From Ceratodon purpureus (Eukaryota; Streptophyta; Bryopsida; Pseudoditrichales; Ditrichaceae), in the NCBI GenBank assembly GCA_014871385.1, contig CM026426.1, positions 37,821,918 to 37,885,917 on the forward strand: 64,000 nt of DNA, read 5' to 3'. A program made the translations under genes and the position numbers. The stretch's first letter is position 1; each line of letters begins with the position of its first letter. Below, one piece after another: positions 11,688 through 22,025 of this stretch. The notes below the pieces were generated by a model. The model was not told the origin of the DNA. It did not search any database and saw nothing but the letters and a program-made list of their open reading frames with translations.

Positions 11688-12314
11688 ATGGACGCCTCAT
11701 TGACGTTTCTTGCATGCTTCGGAGACGACGACATCATGGAGGTTGATTCGCCATTCCAGAGTTTGGAAAAGCTCCTGGCTGCCAAGGCTAAAGAGAAACT
11801 CGCTTTGGGCAGTAGCAAGAGAGCCCGGGATGCAGCGACTGTAGCATCTCCCTCTGCCCCAACCCCGCACCACCGTGCCACTATCTGCTCTACTGTCCCC
11901 GACAACGCCCACCAACACTCCCTATGGCTTGGTTTCCACCTGCTCTTGCAGTACGCCGCGCTACACGGTGAAGCTGACAAGGGCTCGGGTGGGGCGTGCC
12001 CGCGGGTCGCAGGGATGACACCGTGTCGCTCGCCACGGACTCTCGTTGACCCTGCCGCTCGCCACCTTCACCAGCTCCGAGCTCGTGGCCATCAAGTCTG
12101 CTCGGTGCCGATCAAACTTGAACGTGATCAAGTCTGCTTGTTGCGGAGTAGACTTGAACACGTTGAAGTCTGCTCGTTGCGGAGTAGACTTGAACACGCT
12201 GAAGTCTGCTCGTTGCGGAGTAGACTTGAACACGCTGAAGTCTGCTCCGCACCTAGTAGACTTCAACGTGTACAAGTCTCTTTGTCATTTTCTTTGTATT
12301 TACATTCCCATTGA
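11688..12314 (+). CDS. hypothetical protein with 36-bp repeat tail
   Basis: The 208-residue frame starts MDASLTFLACFGDDDIMEVD and has a charged LEKLLAAKAKEKLA segment (possible short helix) and a KRARD basic patch. The last 60 residues encode a DNA tandem repeat (CSLRSRLEHAEV units), which is open in more than one frame, so the C-terminal half may not be coding. No family recognised. It lies in the variable middle of MULE-1, like the cargo zone of MULE-2, but has no evident relation to the methyltransferase-like gene there. Confidence 0.3.
   Translation: MDASLTFLACFGDDDIMEVDSPFQSLEKLLAAKAKEKLALGSSKRARDAATVASPSAPTPHHRATICSTVPDNAHQHSLWLGFHLLLQYAALHGEADKGSGGACPRVAGMTPCRSPRTLVDPAARHLHQLRARGHQVCSVPIKLERDQVCLLRSRLEHVEVCSLRSRLEHAEVCSLRSRLEHAEVCSAPSRLQRVQVSLSFSLYLHSH
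12088..12278. repeat. 36-bp tandem repeat, five copies, each a hairpin
   Basis: The unit contains AAGTCTGCTC-GTTGCG-GAGTAGACTT followed by GAACACGCTG. The two ten-base arms are inverted repeats with one mismatch. Outer units are more diverged than the two central ones. Confidence 0.85.
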
Positions 12315-13310
12315 ACCCTGTCACGCCCATTTCCTCCTATTGTTGTCATTAGTTCCATCCATTTTGAATTTTCATTTAAACCCTCCATTATATGTTTTCC
12401 CCGTTCCTCTCAGCACTTCAATTTCATTTACATTTCTGTTTATCCCATTCCATTCACCTTAAACCGTTTCATTTTCTTTTCATTTTGACCTCTTCATTCT
12501 CACATTCTTCCAAACCTTTTTCCCTTCCCATTTTCGCTTCCATATTCATTTTCGTATTCTCTTCTATTTCCATTTAGACTCCTAAGTTTTCTTTATTCAT
12601 TTTCATTTTCATTCTCGATTTCATTTTTACCTTAGATTCTGATTAACCCCTCTCACTCTCATTTTCCCACGTCACCCTTGAATATTCCTATCATTTAAAC
12701 TGTTATTTAAACCCCCGCTTTGATGTGAATTTTCCACCCCTTTCTCCATTCTATCACCAAATTCAGTTCTACCTTTCCAATTCTATTCCTCCGTAATCCC
12801 TTTCATTTTGTTTTTAATTTTCATTCCCATTTTCAGCCCTCTTCCTTTCCTTTTTTTCCTTTCACTCTCAAACCCCCTCAAATCGTTCCATTCCCATCTA
12901 TAGTTTCATCTCCCACTTCGGTTTTCATTCCCATTCTAACTTTCCATTTCCCATTCTTTGCTTTGCCCTTTCACTTCCCTTCACTCTCGCACCCTCTTCC
13001 ATTTTTCATTTCCATTTTTACCTTTACTTTGAAGATGATCCTTTCTTTTTCATGTGGAGTCTGTCATTATCATCTTAATTAATTTATATTCCCTCATTTT
13101 TTCCATTTATCCCTTGCACTCCCACTGTTTATTTTCTTTTTCTTTTCCATTATCATTCTCTTATTGTTTTCCATCTCTATTTTATCTTTCATTTATCCCT
13201 TTTTTCATTTCTATTTTCATTTTTTAATTCTTATTAATTTTTGTTTCCGTTTTGATTTTCTTTTTTCCCTTCCACTCTCATATTCCTTTTAACAAACCAG
13301 TACCTGGACC
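12290..13310. repeat. pyrimidine-rich low-complexity tract
   Basis: About 1 kb dominated by irregular TTTTCATT, CATTCCC and CTTTCC words on the plus strand. A similar but shorter tract is at 59330-59800 in MULE-2, in the corresponding position between cargo zone and right end. Open frames here are compositional. Confidence 0.7.
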
Positions 13311-14385
13311 TCCTCAGCTTGTACAACATGTGTATTAGAGTTCCTTTTGATTTAAAATAATATTGAACCGAACATGGCAAAATCCCTCACATGTATTGTT
13401 CTTCATGGATTGATGATGAACAATAACAGTGCACTCCATAAAAGATTTACAAGCACACTTTGCACATAGAACAGTAACAACCACATTTTACAACTACCTT
13501 CGCAGATGAGCCACTCTCTACGATTGTCTGTAAATTGACCTCCTCTCACCTTGTACACCCTAAACCTGGATGAAAGTAACTCCACTGCCTACTTAGTCAA
13601 GGTTCTAATACACTACTGAAAGCAAGAAAAATACACCCTATGTAACTCTCTTGATAATTTTCATGTCGATGTACCTTTACATATGTTAAAGGTTTCAGTA
13701 CGTGGAAACAAAGATGCATAGTCATTTGAAATGTAAGCTGTACCACAACATGAAAGTTTTGCAAAACAAGAGTGTGTTATTTATCTTGCAATGGTATCCA
13801 AATTTTGTAGTTTGTGTCCAAAAATAAGATGGTTTTGTTGCATTCTCTGCCAACAATCTAGAAAGTTCAATATAAGTGGAGGAAAAAAAAATGTACGTAG
13901 TCCGCTCCAGAGGCACTTCAAAACGCACGTAGCGTGATGGTCCTCCAATCACAACATCTTCCGCACTAGTGCACATAGTGGCCTTGCTTTGCAATAACAA
14001 CCCGACGTATCTGCTATGTCCGACATATCCGATATAGCCAAAACCTTCAAAAATCTGCCAAGAATGACATAGCTGAATCCCCATAAAACATATGCTTAAT
14101 CGAACTGAATCCATCTAACATATAGTGCATGAGGAACCAATAAATGGTAATAAAACAAGCTCCAGTAAAAATGCTTTTGTTTGCACTGAAACCATGTCAA
14201 AATGCAATGCATGTTGTAACGCAATAAATGGTAACAAAACTAAGGTATAGTGAACAAGTTTTAAATCAATGTAAAACCATGCCAAGATTCAACATCTCAC
14301 CCAACGACAAACTGTGTTTCAGGTTATGCCATAATTATTGGAATCAATTCCCATGGCTTTGATAAATACCACGAAATTGCAGTTT
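13310..14385. other. MULE-1 interior with no recognised gene
   Basis: Frames of 60 and 130 codons exist on the minus strand but show no motif, repeat or match within the window. No repeats stand out. Confidence 0.4.
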
Positions 14386-15046
14386 ATTAGCGTCACTTGG
14401 CAGTGGCGTCAGCTAGATTTAATTAACCACAGAAATCGAAAGGTGGGACATACGTTGCAAATTAAATTTGCCGGGGTCAAGACCAAAGTGACATAATGTA
14501 AAACCTAATCGGAAATAAATTATTCTAAATGGAAACAATTCTAAATGATCTAATAGTGTTCGCCAATTTATTAATGGAAACAATTTTAAATGATCTAATA
14601 GTGATCGCCAATTTATCCTTTATCTCTCTTACTTGGCTATACTTTATATTGATAATGAACTTAGGGACTAAATAAAGGATAATATTGTATTCATAGAAAT
14701 TTTCTAAATGATCTAACAGTCTTCATTACCCTAAATCATATCCACCCCAAAATAAACTTAAGCCATTCACTTCTCTTGAACTTAGTACGTAGAAAGATGA
14801 AAAGCCAAAATACTAACATCCCTAGTCTTCAATGATGGCTGTAAAACACATCTCAACAAGGATATAAGCATGCACGGGAATAGGCACGCACGGTCATAGG
14901 TGTTTTTTGGGTCATACTTTTTGAAGAAAAAATTCAAAATAAATCCAACATGCTGTAGCTTTAGGGTGTGAAAAACTTCACAAAAAACGTCAAAATTTCC
15001 GCAAAGTTACCGCTCACCGCTCTCCGCTCGCAGAATAGCATTTTCC
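14385..15046. repeat. MULE-1 right-terminal segment shared with MULE-2
   Basis: Matches 62876-63548 through landmarks such as GATCTAATAGTGATCGCCA, TCTCTCTTACTTGGCTATAC, CTTCAATGATGGCTG and GGCACGCACGGTCAT, and ends in the inverted terminus 14990-15046. A 660-bp non-coding conserved end may carry sites needed in cis for transposition. Confidence 0.85.
14990..15046 (-). repeat. MULE-1 right terminal inverted repeat
   Basis: Reverse complement begins GGAAAATGCTATTCTGCGAG and continues with GAGCGG repeats, TAACTTTGCGG and AATTTTGA. It has one GAGCGG-type unit fewer than the other three termini. Confidence 0.9.
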
Positions 15047-15056
15047 ATAATATCAG
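15047..15056. repeat. target-site duplication of MULE-1 (right)
   Basis: ATAATATCAG, identical to 3338-3347. Confidence 0.9.
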
Positions 15057-15381
15057 TGCTGACACTAACGGAATCATCGCGCGGGGAACTGGTGCGCGGG
15101 ATCCCAACGTTGGTCTCGACGAACAAGGTGGAAGCCATAGCACACCGGCCAGAGCTATGTGCAGCAGACACCGTCGGCGGCCCGCCGACTGGATAGTCGT
15201 ACTCGTCCTCCCCATCACTTTCATTCTTGGCTTCCGCTCTCGGAGACTCTTCTTTGTGAGCATCACCATTAGGAGATGTTGGGTACTGCTCCAAGAGCGT
15301 ACTAAAAAGGGAAGGTCCTTGGTGCACTTCAACTCCGGCGTCATCCTCCAGTGACTCCTCAACAGTGAAGGAAAAATTCAA
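15057..15381 (-). pseudogene. FCP1-like copy B, upstream part split off by MULE-1
   Basis: The minus-strand frame includes an acidic, low-complexity region (ESDGEDEYDYP) and runs into the MULE-1 terminus as DSVSVSTDIM; without the transposon it continues in frame into motif I of copy B at 3337 and below. A palindrome A copy (15173-15189) lies within the frame and is translated as VGGPPTV, unless it marks an unrecognised intron. No domain is recognised in this segment itself. Confidence 0.55.
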
Positions 15382-15557
15382 AGTAAACAGCGGCGGTCAA
15401 TTACGTGCTCACAATTCATACATACTCTGGTGCACGATAGGAGATACAATAAGACACCCACGATAGAATACACAGTCTCGACACTGAGTTCGGTTCTCAT
15501 ATACTTAAATGGAGGAAAACTTTATTTATTGTATAGTTCTAAATACATGAAGATCCC

Positions 15558-15574
15558 GTCGGCGGGCAGCCGAC
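15558..15574. repeat. palindrome-A hairpin between FCP1-like copies B and C
   Basis: GTCGGCGGGCAGCCGAC, perfect six-base arms, in the non-coding interval between two coding blocks of the same strand. Confidence 0.85.
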
Positions 15575-15679
15575 TGAATCATGTGCATATTCTCTAAAAC
15601 AGTTTCTACTTCTCCTATGTCCTCTTTCGTTTAGGGCAATCAATGTGTGGAGAGAAGAGACTATAAGCTATATCCCCCG

Positions 15680-16414
15680 GTAACAGACAACGGTGAACAA
15701 ATTCGGAGTGTTTCTGGCAGTACTCGGGCACGGGGAGTTTGGATTTTTTCAATCAAGTAAGCCAAGGAATCAACTCTCCCACCAGATAATTCCTCTTATT
15801 TTCCAACTCCTTCAACTCTAAGGTATATGGTGTAGGGTGCATAGCGTTCCAAGGAGTGTTTGCGACATTCTTATAAGGGGAATCATCAACCAAGAGAGTG
15901 TTAATTGAAGACGCCCCCGTCCCCTTCAGTCCGTCTTCGAGGTCAAAGAGGGACTGGAGTCTCTTCAAATAAAACTCCCTACCAGCCTTATGTACGCAAG
16001 TCCTGCAGAAACTTTGGTCGAACTTGTAGCGCACTTGAGCATCTAGACGAGGACAGCGCTGCTGCAACACTTTCTACAGTATTTTGAACCTCTTTGCCTG
16101 AACGCAGCTCCAGAAGACCACCTCGAAATTGTCAGGCAGAACTCTAGGAACTCCTCTAAACCCGGTCTAGTTTTAGTATTCCACCTAGTGCCCACCTTCG
16201 TCTGGACTAATAGCAGGCCGTTAATATCCTGAACCAGAAAGTACTTCAGCACTGGATTGTGTACCTGAATACTAGCCTGTTCCGGGGCTATGTGAACTGC
16301 ATTCAGAGGTGGAGGTCCCTGCTCCAGAATTGCACTAAGTCTGTCTTCGCGAAGTTTTCCATGGACTTCCTTGTCCGCGGACTTTGGAGTGATAGCAAAC
16401 GAAGCAGAAGACAA
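15680..16414 (-). pseudogene. FCP1/HAD-like domain, copy C
   Basis: Minus strand: the N-terminal part to 16260, then motif I VLKYFLVQDINGLLLVQ (16250-16200), TRPGLEEFLEFC (16170-16130), an out-of-frame NFEVVFWS (about 16125-16100), then the block 16070-15753 with NTLLVDDSPYKNVA and ELIPWLT. A further C-terminal VPEYCQKHSEF lies near 15715-15690. A frameshift follows EFC and a TAG separates the blocks near 16077. The D-x-N motif I resembles plant DLNG-type members; the second Asp of classical DxDxT is absent. Palindrome A copies flank it at 15558 and 16435. Confidence 0.7.
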
Positions 16415-16434
16415 ACGTGACGGTTAGGACGGCG

Positions 16435-16451
16435 TTCGGCGGACAGCCGAC
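16435..16451. repeat. palindrome-A hairpin
   Basis: TTCGGCGGACAGCCGAC in the gap between the coding blocks 16616-16948 and 16043-16414. Confidence 0.8.
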
Positions 16452-16615
16452 ATCCAAGCAACATTATTTGGAGAAAGGGAGAGCCTACAACTTGGCATTT
16501 ACCGATAATTTATTCATATTTGGCGGTACAAACATCTAACACAATCCTAGCGCCGGAACACTACACTAATTTATCAATGCAGGCATTTAAAAGATGGACT
16601 GGGCCACCGCCTGAT

Positions 16616-17171
16616 TTACTGACCTCCACCTTTGTGCTTCTTCGACCTAGGCTCCTTTTTGGATGCCCGCAGAGGTGACAGAACGTCCTCTGGAGCGTCC
16701 TCTGGAACGTCCTCTAGAGCGTCCACATTTTTTGGACTCATGTGCTGTTCCCCAAATGTGCCCTTCTCGGAGGAAGTCTTTTTTAGAAGCAGCCTTCCGT
16801 TTGCCCTTCCCTGATGACTCTTCCCCTTCCTGAACCCTTGAGGAATCGCGGGATACGTTACCCACAAGAGAGGAAGCCTGAGCAGTACCATCGGTCTTAC
16901 TTCTCTTTGCTGCTCGTGTCTTACCGAGAGGGTTCTCATCTGGGCCAATCTACCGAGTTGCGCCCTTCACACCCTGAGTGACAAATGTGATTGACTTCAC
17001 TGTCCCCTTGGACTTGGCAGTTGGATTAGATGAAATTTGCTCGTCTGCTGTCGGCGGCCCAACGACGGCAGCACGAGGAAGATGCCCTTCAATGCTCACT
17101 GCAGGCTCCTGGGTTGGTGCGACACGGACAACCAGATCTTGGTCAGGCCTCAATGCTAGAGGAACCTGCAT
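16616..17171 (-). CDS. basic, low-complexity upstream segment of the FCP1-like gene
   Basis: Minus-strand frames 17171-16950 and 16948-16616 are rich in Lys, Arg, Ser and Pro, with a degenerate direct repeat at 16680-16725 (ACGTCCTCTGGAGCG words, giving EDVPEDAPEDV). No domain is recognised. They lie between the hairpin-containing intron at 17830-17958 and copy C and may be N-terminal exons of that gene. Exon boundaries are not certain. Confidence 0.35.
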
Positions 17172-17194
17172 CTTTTTTGGAGGCCCCGACTGGT

Positions 17195-17641
17195 CTAGGT
17201 CAAGTACTGGCTCGGCGGGAGGAGTCTTCTGCTCATGTATTGTAGGAGAATTCTTACCGAAGCCGAGGGAGTCTGTTCCCCTGCAACTTGCGACAGAGGT
17301 GGGTTTACGTAACGAGGATTCGAATCTTCCAGTGGTACCACGTCGGGTTCTGGTTCATAGTCTAAGTCCTCCGTGTATCTGTCCACTACCGCTGCATCTC
17401 CAGTTCGAATGCGAGCTTCAGCTTGGTCGTCGTCGTATCTTGCCTCTACTGCTGCATCTCCACTTGGAAGGTAAGCTTCACCTTCAACATCTGGGTGAGG
17501 TACCTCTGGTGGCTCGTCGTCGTCTTCGTCGGAGTCCACAAAATTCTGTGAAGGAACCCATGCAGTCTTCTCCGAACCCATACATCCACCCTTCCCGACC
17601 AAATGGGCCTCCTCCGCATTCACACCCAAGTCGGCAAGCAT
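17195..17641 (-). CDS. acidic upstream segment of the FCP1-like gene
   Basis: The 148-residue frame is acidic (DSDEDDDEPPEVP) with an imperfect repeat (GDAAVEARYDDDQAEA / GDAAVVDRYTEDLD), matching a DNA repeat at 17385-17470. No fold is recognised; low-complexity disordered protein is the likeliest reading. Strand and position fit an exon between the 17830-17958 intron and copy C. Confidence 0.35.
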   Translation of the reverse strand: MLADLGVNAEEAHLVGKGGCMGSEKTAWVPSQNFVDSDEDDDEPPEVPHPDVEGEAYLPSGDAAVEARYDDDQAEARIRTGDAAVVDRYTEDLDYEPEPDVVPLEDSNPRYVNPPLSQVAGEQTPSASVRILLQYMSRRLLPPSQYLT

Positions 17642-17829
17642 GAGAGTGCCAGTCCTGGCTCTAGCAGAGGCGGGGACAGACGGCCCGGTTTCAGACTACG
17701 TGTTCTAAACTGGAGCTTCGAGGGGCACGTTATAAACGCCAAGAATGAACGTCATATTCCGAACCCGACAGTGCGCTTGGAATCTCTCTTCCTCGGTACG
17801 CACGATCTCAATTAGTGTCAAATGGTTTT

Positions 17830-17958
17830 TCTGCAGAAGAACAAGACGAAACGGTTAAGGAAATCTTGTACCCAAGAAACACGAAGGATGCAATGAGCAT
17901 CGGCTGCTCGCCGACGATCGGTGATCAAACAGCGAAGGCACTAGAAGACTAGTGACTT
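17830..17958 (-). other. spliceosomal intron with central hairpin
   Basis: On the minus strand a GTAAGTCACTAG donor at about 17958 and a TTGTTCTTCTGCAG acceptor at about 17830 bound a 129-bp interval. The palindrome ATCGGCTGCTCGCCGAC sits at 17899-17915, near the middle. This is one of the clearest cases of a palindrome-A copy inside an intron. Confidence 0.75.
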
Positions 17959-18332
17959 ACTAGAGCGACGGCCGTGACGTTCCTACCTCCCTAGCAATTG
18001 ATCACCCGAACGTCGTCCAACTGCATCGCTTTCTCCAGAAGAGATTGGAGGTAAGAGTTACTAGCGTGGCAGTCTCCATTAGACCAATCCTCCCCAAGAC
18101 CGTCTTTTCCTTCGTCCACATAGGGAGGAAGCGGCTGTTTCAAACAAGTGAAGTCCGAGAAGGTATTCCATGCATCCCCGGGCGTTGTTTTCGGATACAT
18201 AATGGACACATGAACATTGGGCCTAGAGTCAGTGAGAGAACTCCTTTGAAACCCAACGGAACTATCGGGGAAGTATTGCATAGTATGCACCGTCCACGAA
18301 CTACCCGTCAGCCTTGACAGGCCTTGAAAATG
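17959..18332 (-). CDS. conserved-looking exon upstream of the hairpin intron
   Basis: The frame 18380-17991 (HFQGLSRLTGSSWTVHTMQYF..., SIMYPKTTPGDAWNTF) runs to the intron donor near 17958. Beyond 18332 the sequence changes to CCGGA-rich retroelement style. No domain is recognised. If the retroelement is removed at its candidate 5-6 bp duplication, this exon would be continuous with the FCP1-like block at 27500-28200, although the frames do not match without a shift. Confidence 0.4.
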
Positions 18333-18695
18333 GGGTAATGTGGGATCCGAAAAACTCAGAATAAACCGGAAGAACCCCATCCGGAGTTAGGATTCCATTA
18401 ATTTTTCATTTTTTTGGTTAATTAGGTAAAACTAGCCAGACACTAGCCGCATTAAGAGTTAACACAAACCGGATGCTCCAGAAACCTTAAAACAGGTAAC
18501 GCAAGAAGTATTCTTGGAACCTTGATCCCGGAACTCGGAAGAGAAAACTCGGAACGGGTTTCCGAGAACTGACCGTTACCGTAACCGCGTCTGGGATCCG
18601 AAACGACGCGGAAGTCATCATGACTCGGATAATGCCGAGCTCGGTACGGTGGCGGCTGCAATTACGCGCCGCCGCAGCCTTTATGGTTCTCTGAG

Positions 18696-18701
18696 TATAT
18701 A
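18696..18701 (+). promoter_or_regulatory. TATA box upstream of the retroelement's extra ORF
   Basis: TATATA in the context GAGTATATAGGCGGG, about 155 bp before the first ATG of the extra ORF. Function is inferred from sequence and position only. Confidence 0.4.
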
Positions 18702-18853
18702 GGCGGGAGTGTTAGGGTTTGGAGTTCCTTTTGTGGACTGTGAGTAGAGACTGAAAGAGCGGTGAGGTGTTTTTGTCTTTTCCGATTCACTAGCAGTTGG
18801 ATTGCCGGGTTTCTTGCTGTCGGATCGCAAAGGGAGAGAAGTGAGACGTAGCT

Positions 18854-21061
18854 ATGTCGCCTGTTCAGTGTAGAATTCTCAGCCCAGCCGCTCCGGTGAG
18901 AGAGACGGAGATGAACGAGTTGATTGACGATCTCACCCAGATGAGGTGCGAGGGTTTGCTGTCGCGACCTTGGTTGCTGAAGGATGAGGTGATGGTGACG
19001 GAAATCCTCGAAGGACCAGATAATAGGTGGGACAATACGATCCAGGGCAAGCCCACTCTGTGGAGTGCGGAACGGTGGGCGGAAGTTTACGACTTCGAAC
19101 AGAACGGACACCTTTAGGCAACCCGGATGGATAAGTACGTGCAGGATAGGTTCCACGGAAAGATCCATAAGAACAACGGATACGTGATAGACGCCCGTAA
19201 GGATAGGAGACAGAGACAGGTCCTAGCCTTCCTCGTTCCGATCCTGTATCCGTTGAAACCAGAACAGGTCACCATCACGGTCGGGAACACCATCTTCGGA
19301 GCGTACACGGAGCAGCGTCCTGTGAATTGGGCCGCACTCATAGCGGAAACCGTGCAGAAGTTGGTACCCTCGATCGGAAAGAAGCCGACCCCAATCACCC
19401 CTTTTCTCTACCACCTCTACCATTCCGGTAGCCTGCTGATGGATAAGGAGGAGGAGAGTTATACGGTTGCGAAGAACCTCCTCACCTTTCAGGAGGTTCC
19501 GGCAGGGTTTGATGTCGTACCTCACGGGGACACCTCGGATACGGCGTCCACGGAAGGGGAAGATGATACGGTGATCCTTCCGAATCCCAGCGCTACGAAG
19601 GCCCATTCTAAGTCGCGATCGGAACGCGCTACGTCGCAGCACGCGGAGCCCTCAACGGCCCGAGGTGATACGGAACGGAAGGAGGTCAGTTCTGAGCGAG
19701 GATTTCCGGTAGACCCGTTCCGGGCACTCAGGGAAGAAACTCATCGGGCGCAGGCCTCTTACGATCGGATTGAGACGCTGTTCCGGAGAGTCTGCACATC
19801 GCTAGGGGGCTGTTTATCGGAAGAGGTGATACGAGAGGTGGAGCTTTTGAAGGTCGCCCCGAAGCTTCGGAGCGAGAAGAAGCAACTAGAGTTTCAGCTT
19901 AAGGAACTTACCTCGGAACTGGCGACAAAGAGCGAGGAGATCCGTAAGTTCCAAGCTGAGCAGGAGGAGACTTTGGGTGAGCTTCGGAAGTTGGTAGGAG
20001 TTCCGGGTGATGTAGTCAACAAGGGTAGGTTATTCGACGAGAATGTGATGCAGCCGGCTGAGTTCGAGAATAGGGAGAGGATTATCACGATCCTTTCTAA
20101 ATGCGAGCACTCGATGAACCAGATCCTGAAGCAGATTTGGAAGTTGCTCAATCCGGGAGTCGGAAGTCCCAGCGTCGGAACCAGACTTCCCGGATCTCCC
20201 TCTCGGACCATGGTAGGAGAATCTCGCGGTGCGGGGTTCAAGACCCCAATGGAGCGCAATCTCCGGTTTGAGGAGCAAATGGCAATTGACTCGGACATCT
20301 TCGCACCGGCTCGGACGATCGCGGATCTGATCCGGGAAGTTCAGGCCAAGGAGGCCTTACCCGGAGCCAGTACGGCTCAGCAAGGCTGCGCGATTCCCAC
20401 TGGACAGGCAGAGGTGACGGGAACTACAGTCACTGTCAGGCGATCCAAGGAGCAGACGGTTACGGAAGAAGTGACCCGGTCCGTGCAGCCGGTTGTTCCC
20501 CTAGCGCTAGGTTTGTCGCTGATTATTCCGGTTCACCAAGGAGAGGTAGCCGGAGCAAAATGACGGAGATCCATTTCACCTACCGGACGTACCCGAGTGA
20601 CTCAGGAGGGGGCACTCACCCCTTCACCCACAGCCCGGACCGGAATTGTGACTCCTACTCCAACCAGGACGCCCGTGGTGGAATCCCCCGCTGACTCTTC
20701 AGATGCTCGGATGGATTTGAGGAAGAGGAAAGAACCGGAGGAGAAGGGGCCAATTACAATTTCCGGGTCCGACTCGGATACTCACGCGAGCTCCCTGGTA
20801 GGGACAGCCGGAACTGAGGCTCGGATCTCGACATCCGGAACCCCTCCCCCGAGGATGTTGCCCAAGTCTCCCAAGTCTCCAAAGACCCGGGTCGTTACCC
20901 GGCTTTCCCTGGAGACCAAGTTGAAGGAGTCGAAGGAGGAACGGAGCGCTAGGCGTCAAGCGGAGCGGGCAGCAAAGGCAGGAGGATCCGAGCCCCGGAT
21001 GACCCGGTCGAAGGAGAAGGACCGAGAGCAGGAGAGCCACAAGAAGACAAAGACGGGATAG
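18854..21061 (+). pseudogene. retroelement extra ORF, coiled-coil protein, two in-frame stops
   Basis: One frame of about 735 codons, interrupted by TAG at 19115 and TGA at 20561. The N-terminal third has VNWAALIAETVQKL and ITPFLYHLYHSGSLL, a helical pattern I associate with the additional ORF of plant Tat/Ogre-type elements. The centre (about 19690-20150) is a Glu/Lys/Leu-rich coiled coil (EKKQLEFQLKELTSEL). The C-terminal part is basic and disordered (RSARRQAERAAKAGG). In Ogre-type elements the extra ORF lies between primer site and gag; here it is upstream of the primer-site-like sequence, so it is either within an unusually long LTR or from a neighbouring element. Function unknown. Confidence 0.6.
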
Positions 21062-21990
21062 ATCCCTCGCGCCGGAACTGTCAGTCACTTTCCGGAATTA
21101 TAGGAGTAGATTTCGAATCAGAGGAGATCCGGTTTAACCGTAAAGTAGGATTCTAGGTAGGTAATAAGGAATTAGGGTTTTTGATTGAACTTCCGGCGCC
21201 GTCGCTTTTGTGGAAGCCCCTGCTTACTTAAACGGGGAAGGCGATGCAGTCCGGGTCTTCGTTTTGCATGTTTCCTCCCTATATTCCTTATCAGTAAAGT
21301 ATTCGTGTTCTGCAAGTACTGTGCGTGGTTTCCAGTTAAGTGTGAATGATCCGGGAAGGATATGAGAGTTCCGCTGTAGCTCGGATAGGAAGGTGATGGG
21401 AGTTGTAACAAGACCGACACCGGAAGGGTACTGGGATTGAGCGGAAAGATTTAGCGGGTTGTCGTAGGAGTGAAGCCTCACTGTTCCATCCCCAATCCAA
21501 CCTCACGCGGAATAGCCGTCGCTAGGGTCGAAGCGGATCGAGGGGTACTTGATCGGGCTCCCTGAACTTCTGAAGAGGTTCCGCACTCTGTGAGAGGTGG
21601 ATTCGGAACGTGGCACGGGTCGCCTAGTGATAATCGGATCTTGGTTCTTCCAGATCCGGATCGGTTCGTCGTTGTAGTCTCACGGATCGGGAGTGGTCGC
21701 CTGTGTGACCTGCTGACCAGAGTGTTCTAAGTCAGTTGTGAGGTAGTAGACTTTCCGAGACGTTGGGGTTTGTGGACGAAACACCTGATGTAACAGAGAG
21801 TGAGAGTCAAAGAGTTACGTTCCGGAAACACGATCCGAGCAGTGGCAAGGCTCGGAACTATTGTGAGTAACTACTTGGTGAAGCACTATTGAATCCCTGG
21901 ACGATACTCGGAACCTAGTGACAAGGGAGAAGTTTACGCTCATTTTGACTACTATCCGGATGTTAGTTGCGTTTCCGTATTCCGACATGT
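21062..21990 (+). other. leader or LTR-like region before the primer binding site
   Basis: A 930-bp non-coding stretch in the same CCGGA-rich style as the rest of the element, between the extra ORF and the primer binding site. It is probably the 3' part of the 5' LTR. No second LTR exists in the window for comparison, so its limits cannot be fixed. Confidence 0.45.
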
Positions 21991-21996
21991 AAAATC

Positions 21997-22014
21997 TGGC
22001 GTAGCTGCCGGGGA
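21997..22014 (+). promoter_or_regulatory. primer binding site, tRNA-Asp-like
   Basis: TGGCGTAGCTGCCGGGGA resembles the 3'-end complement of plant tRNA-Asp used by Athila/Tat elements (15 of 18 positions from memory of that site). It lies 12-29 bp before the first ATG of the gag frame. Confidence 0.65.
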
Positions 22015-22025
22015 CTCGATAAGCT

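Larger units (their letters stand above)
3348..15046. mobile_element. MULE-1, an 11.7-kb Mutator-like element
   Basis: The element is bounded by inverted termini (3348-3418 and 14990-15046) carrying arrays of GAGCGGT, and by the duplication ATAATATCAG. The left 4.6 kb holds an accessory ORF on plus and a decayed SWIM/DDE transposase on minus, both homologous to MULE-2 (47460-63548). The last 660 bp (14385-15046) also match the right end of MULE-2. The middle differs: a 2.6-kb foldback, short tandem repeats and a pyrimidine-rich tract. The transposase is broken and the N-terminal coding region is missing, so MULE-1 is likely non-autonomous now. It interrupts the copy B FCP1-like exon. Confidence 0.9.

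Noticed and set aside
12290..13310. Apparent coding frames in a T/C-rich kilobase
   Set aside because: Composition alone (few A/G) removes stop codons; no motif or conservation of frame.
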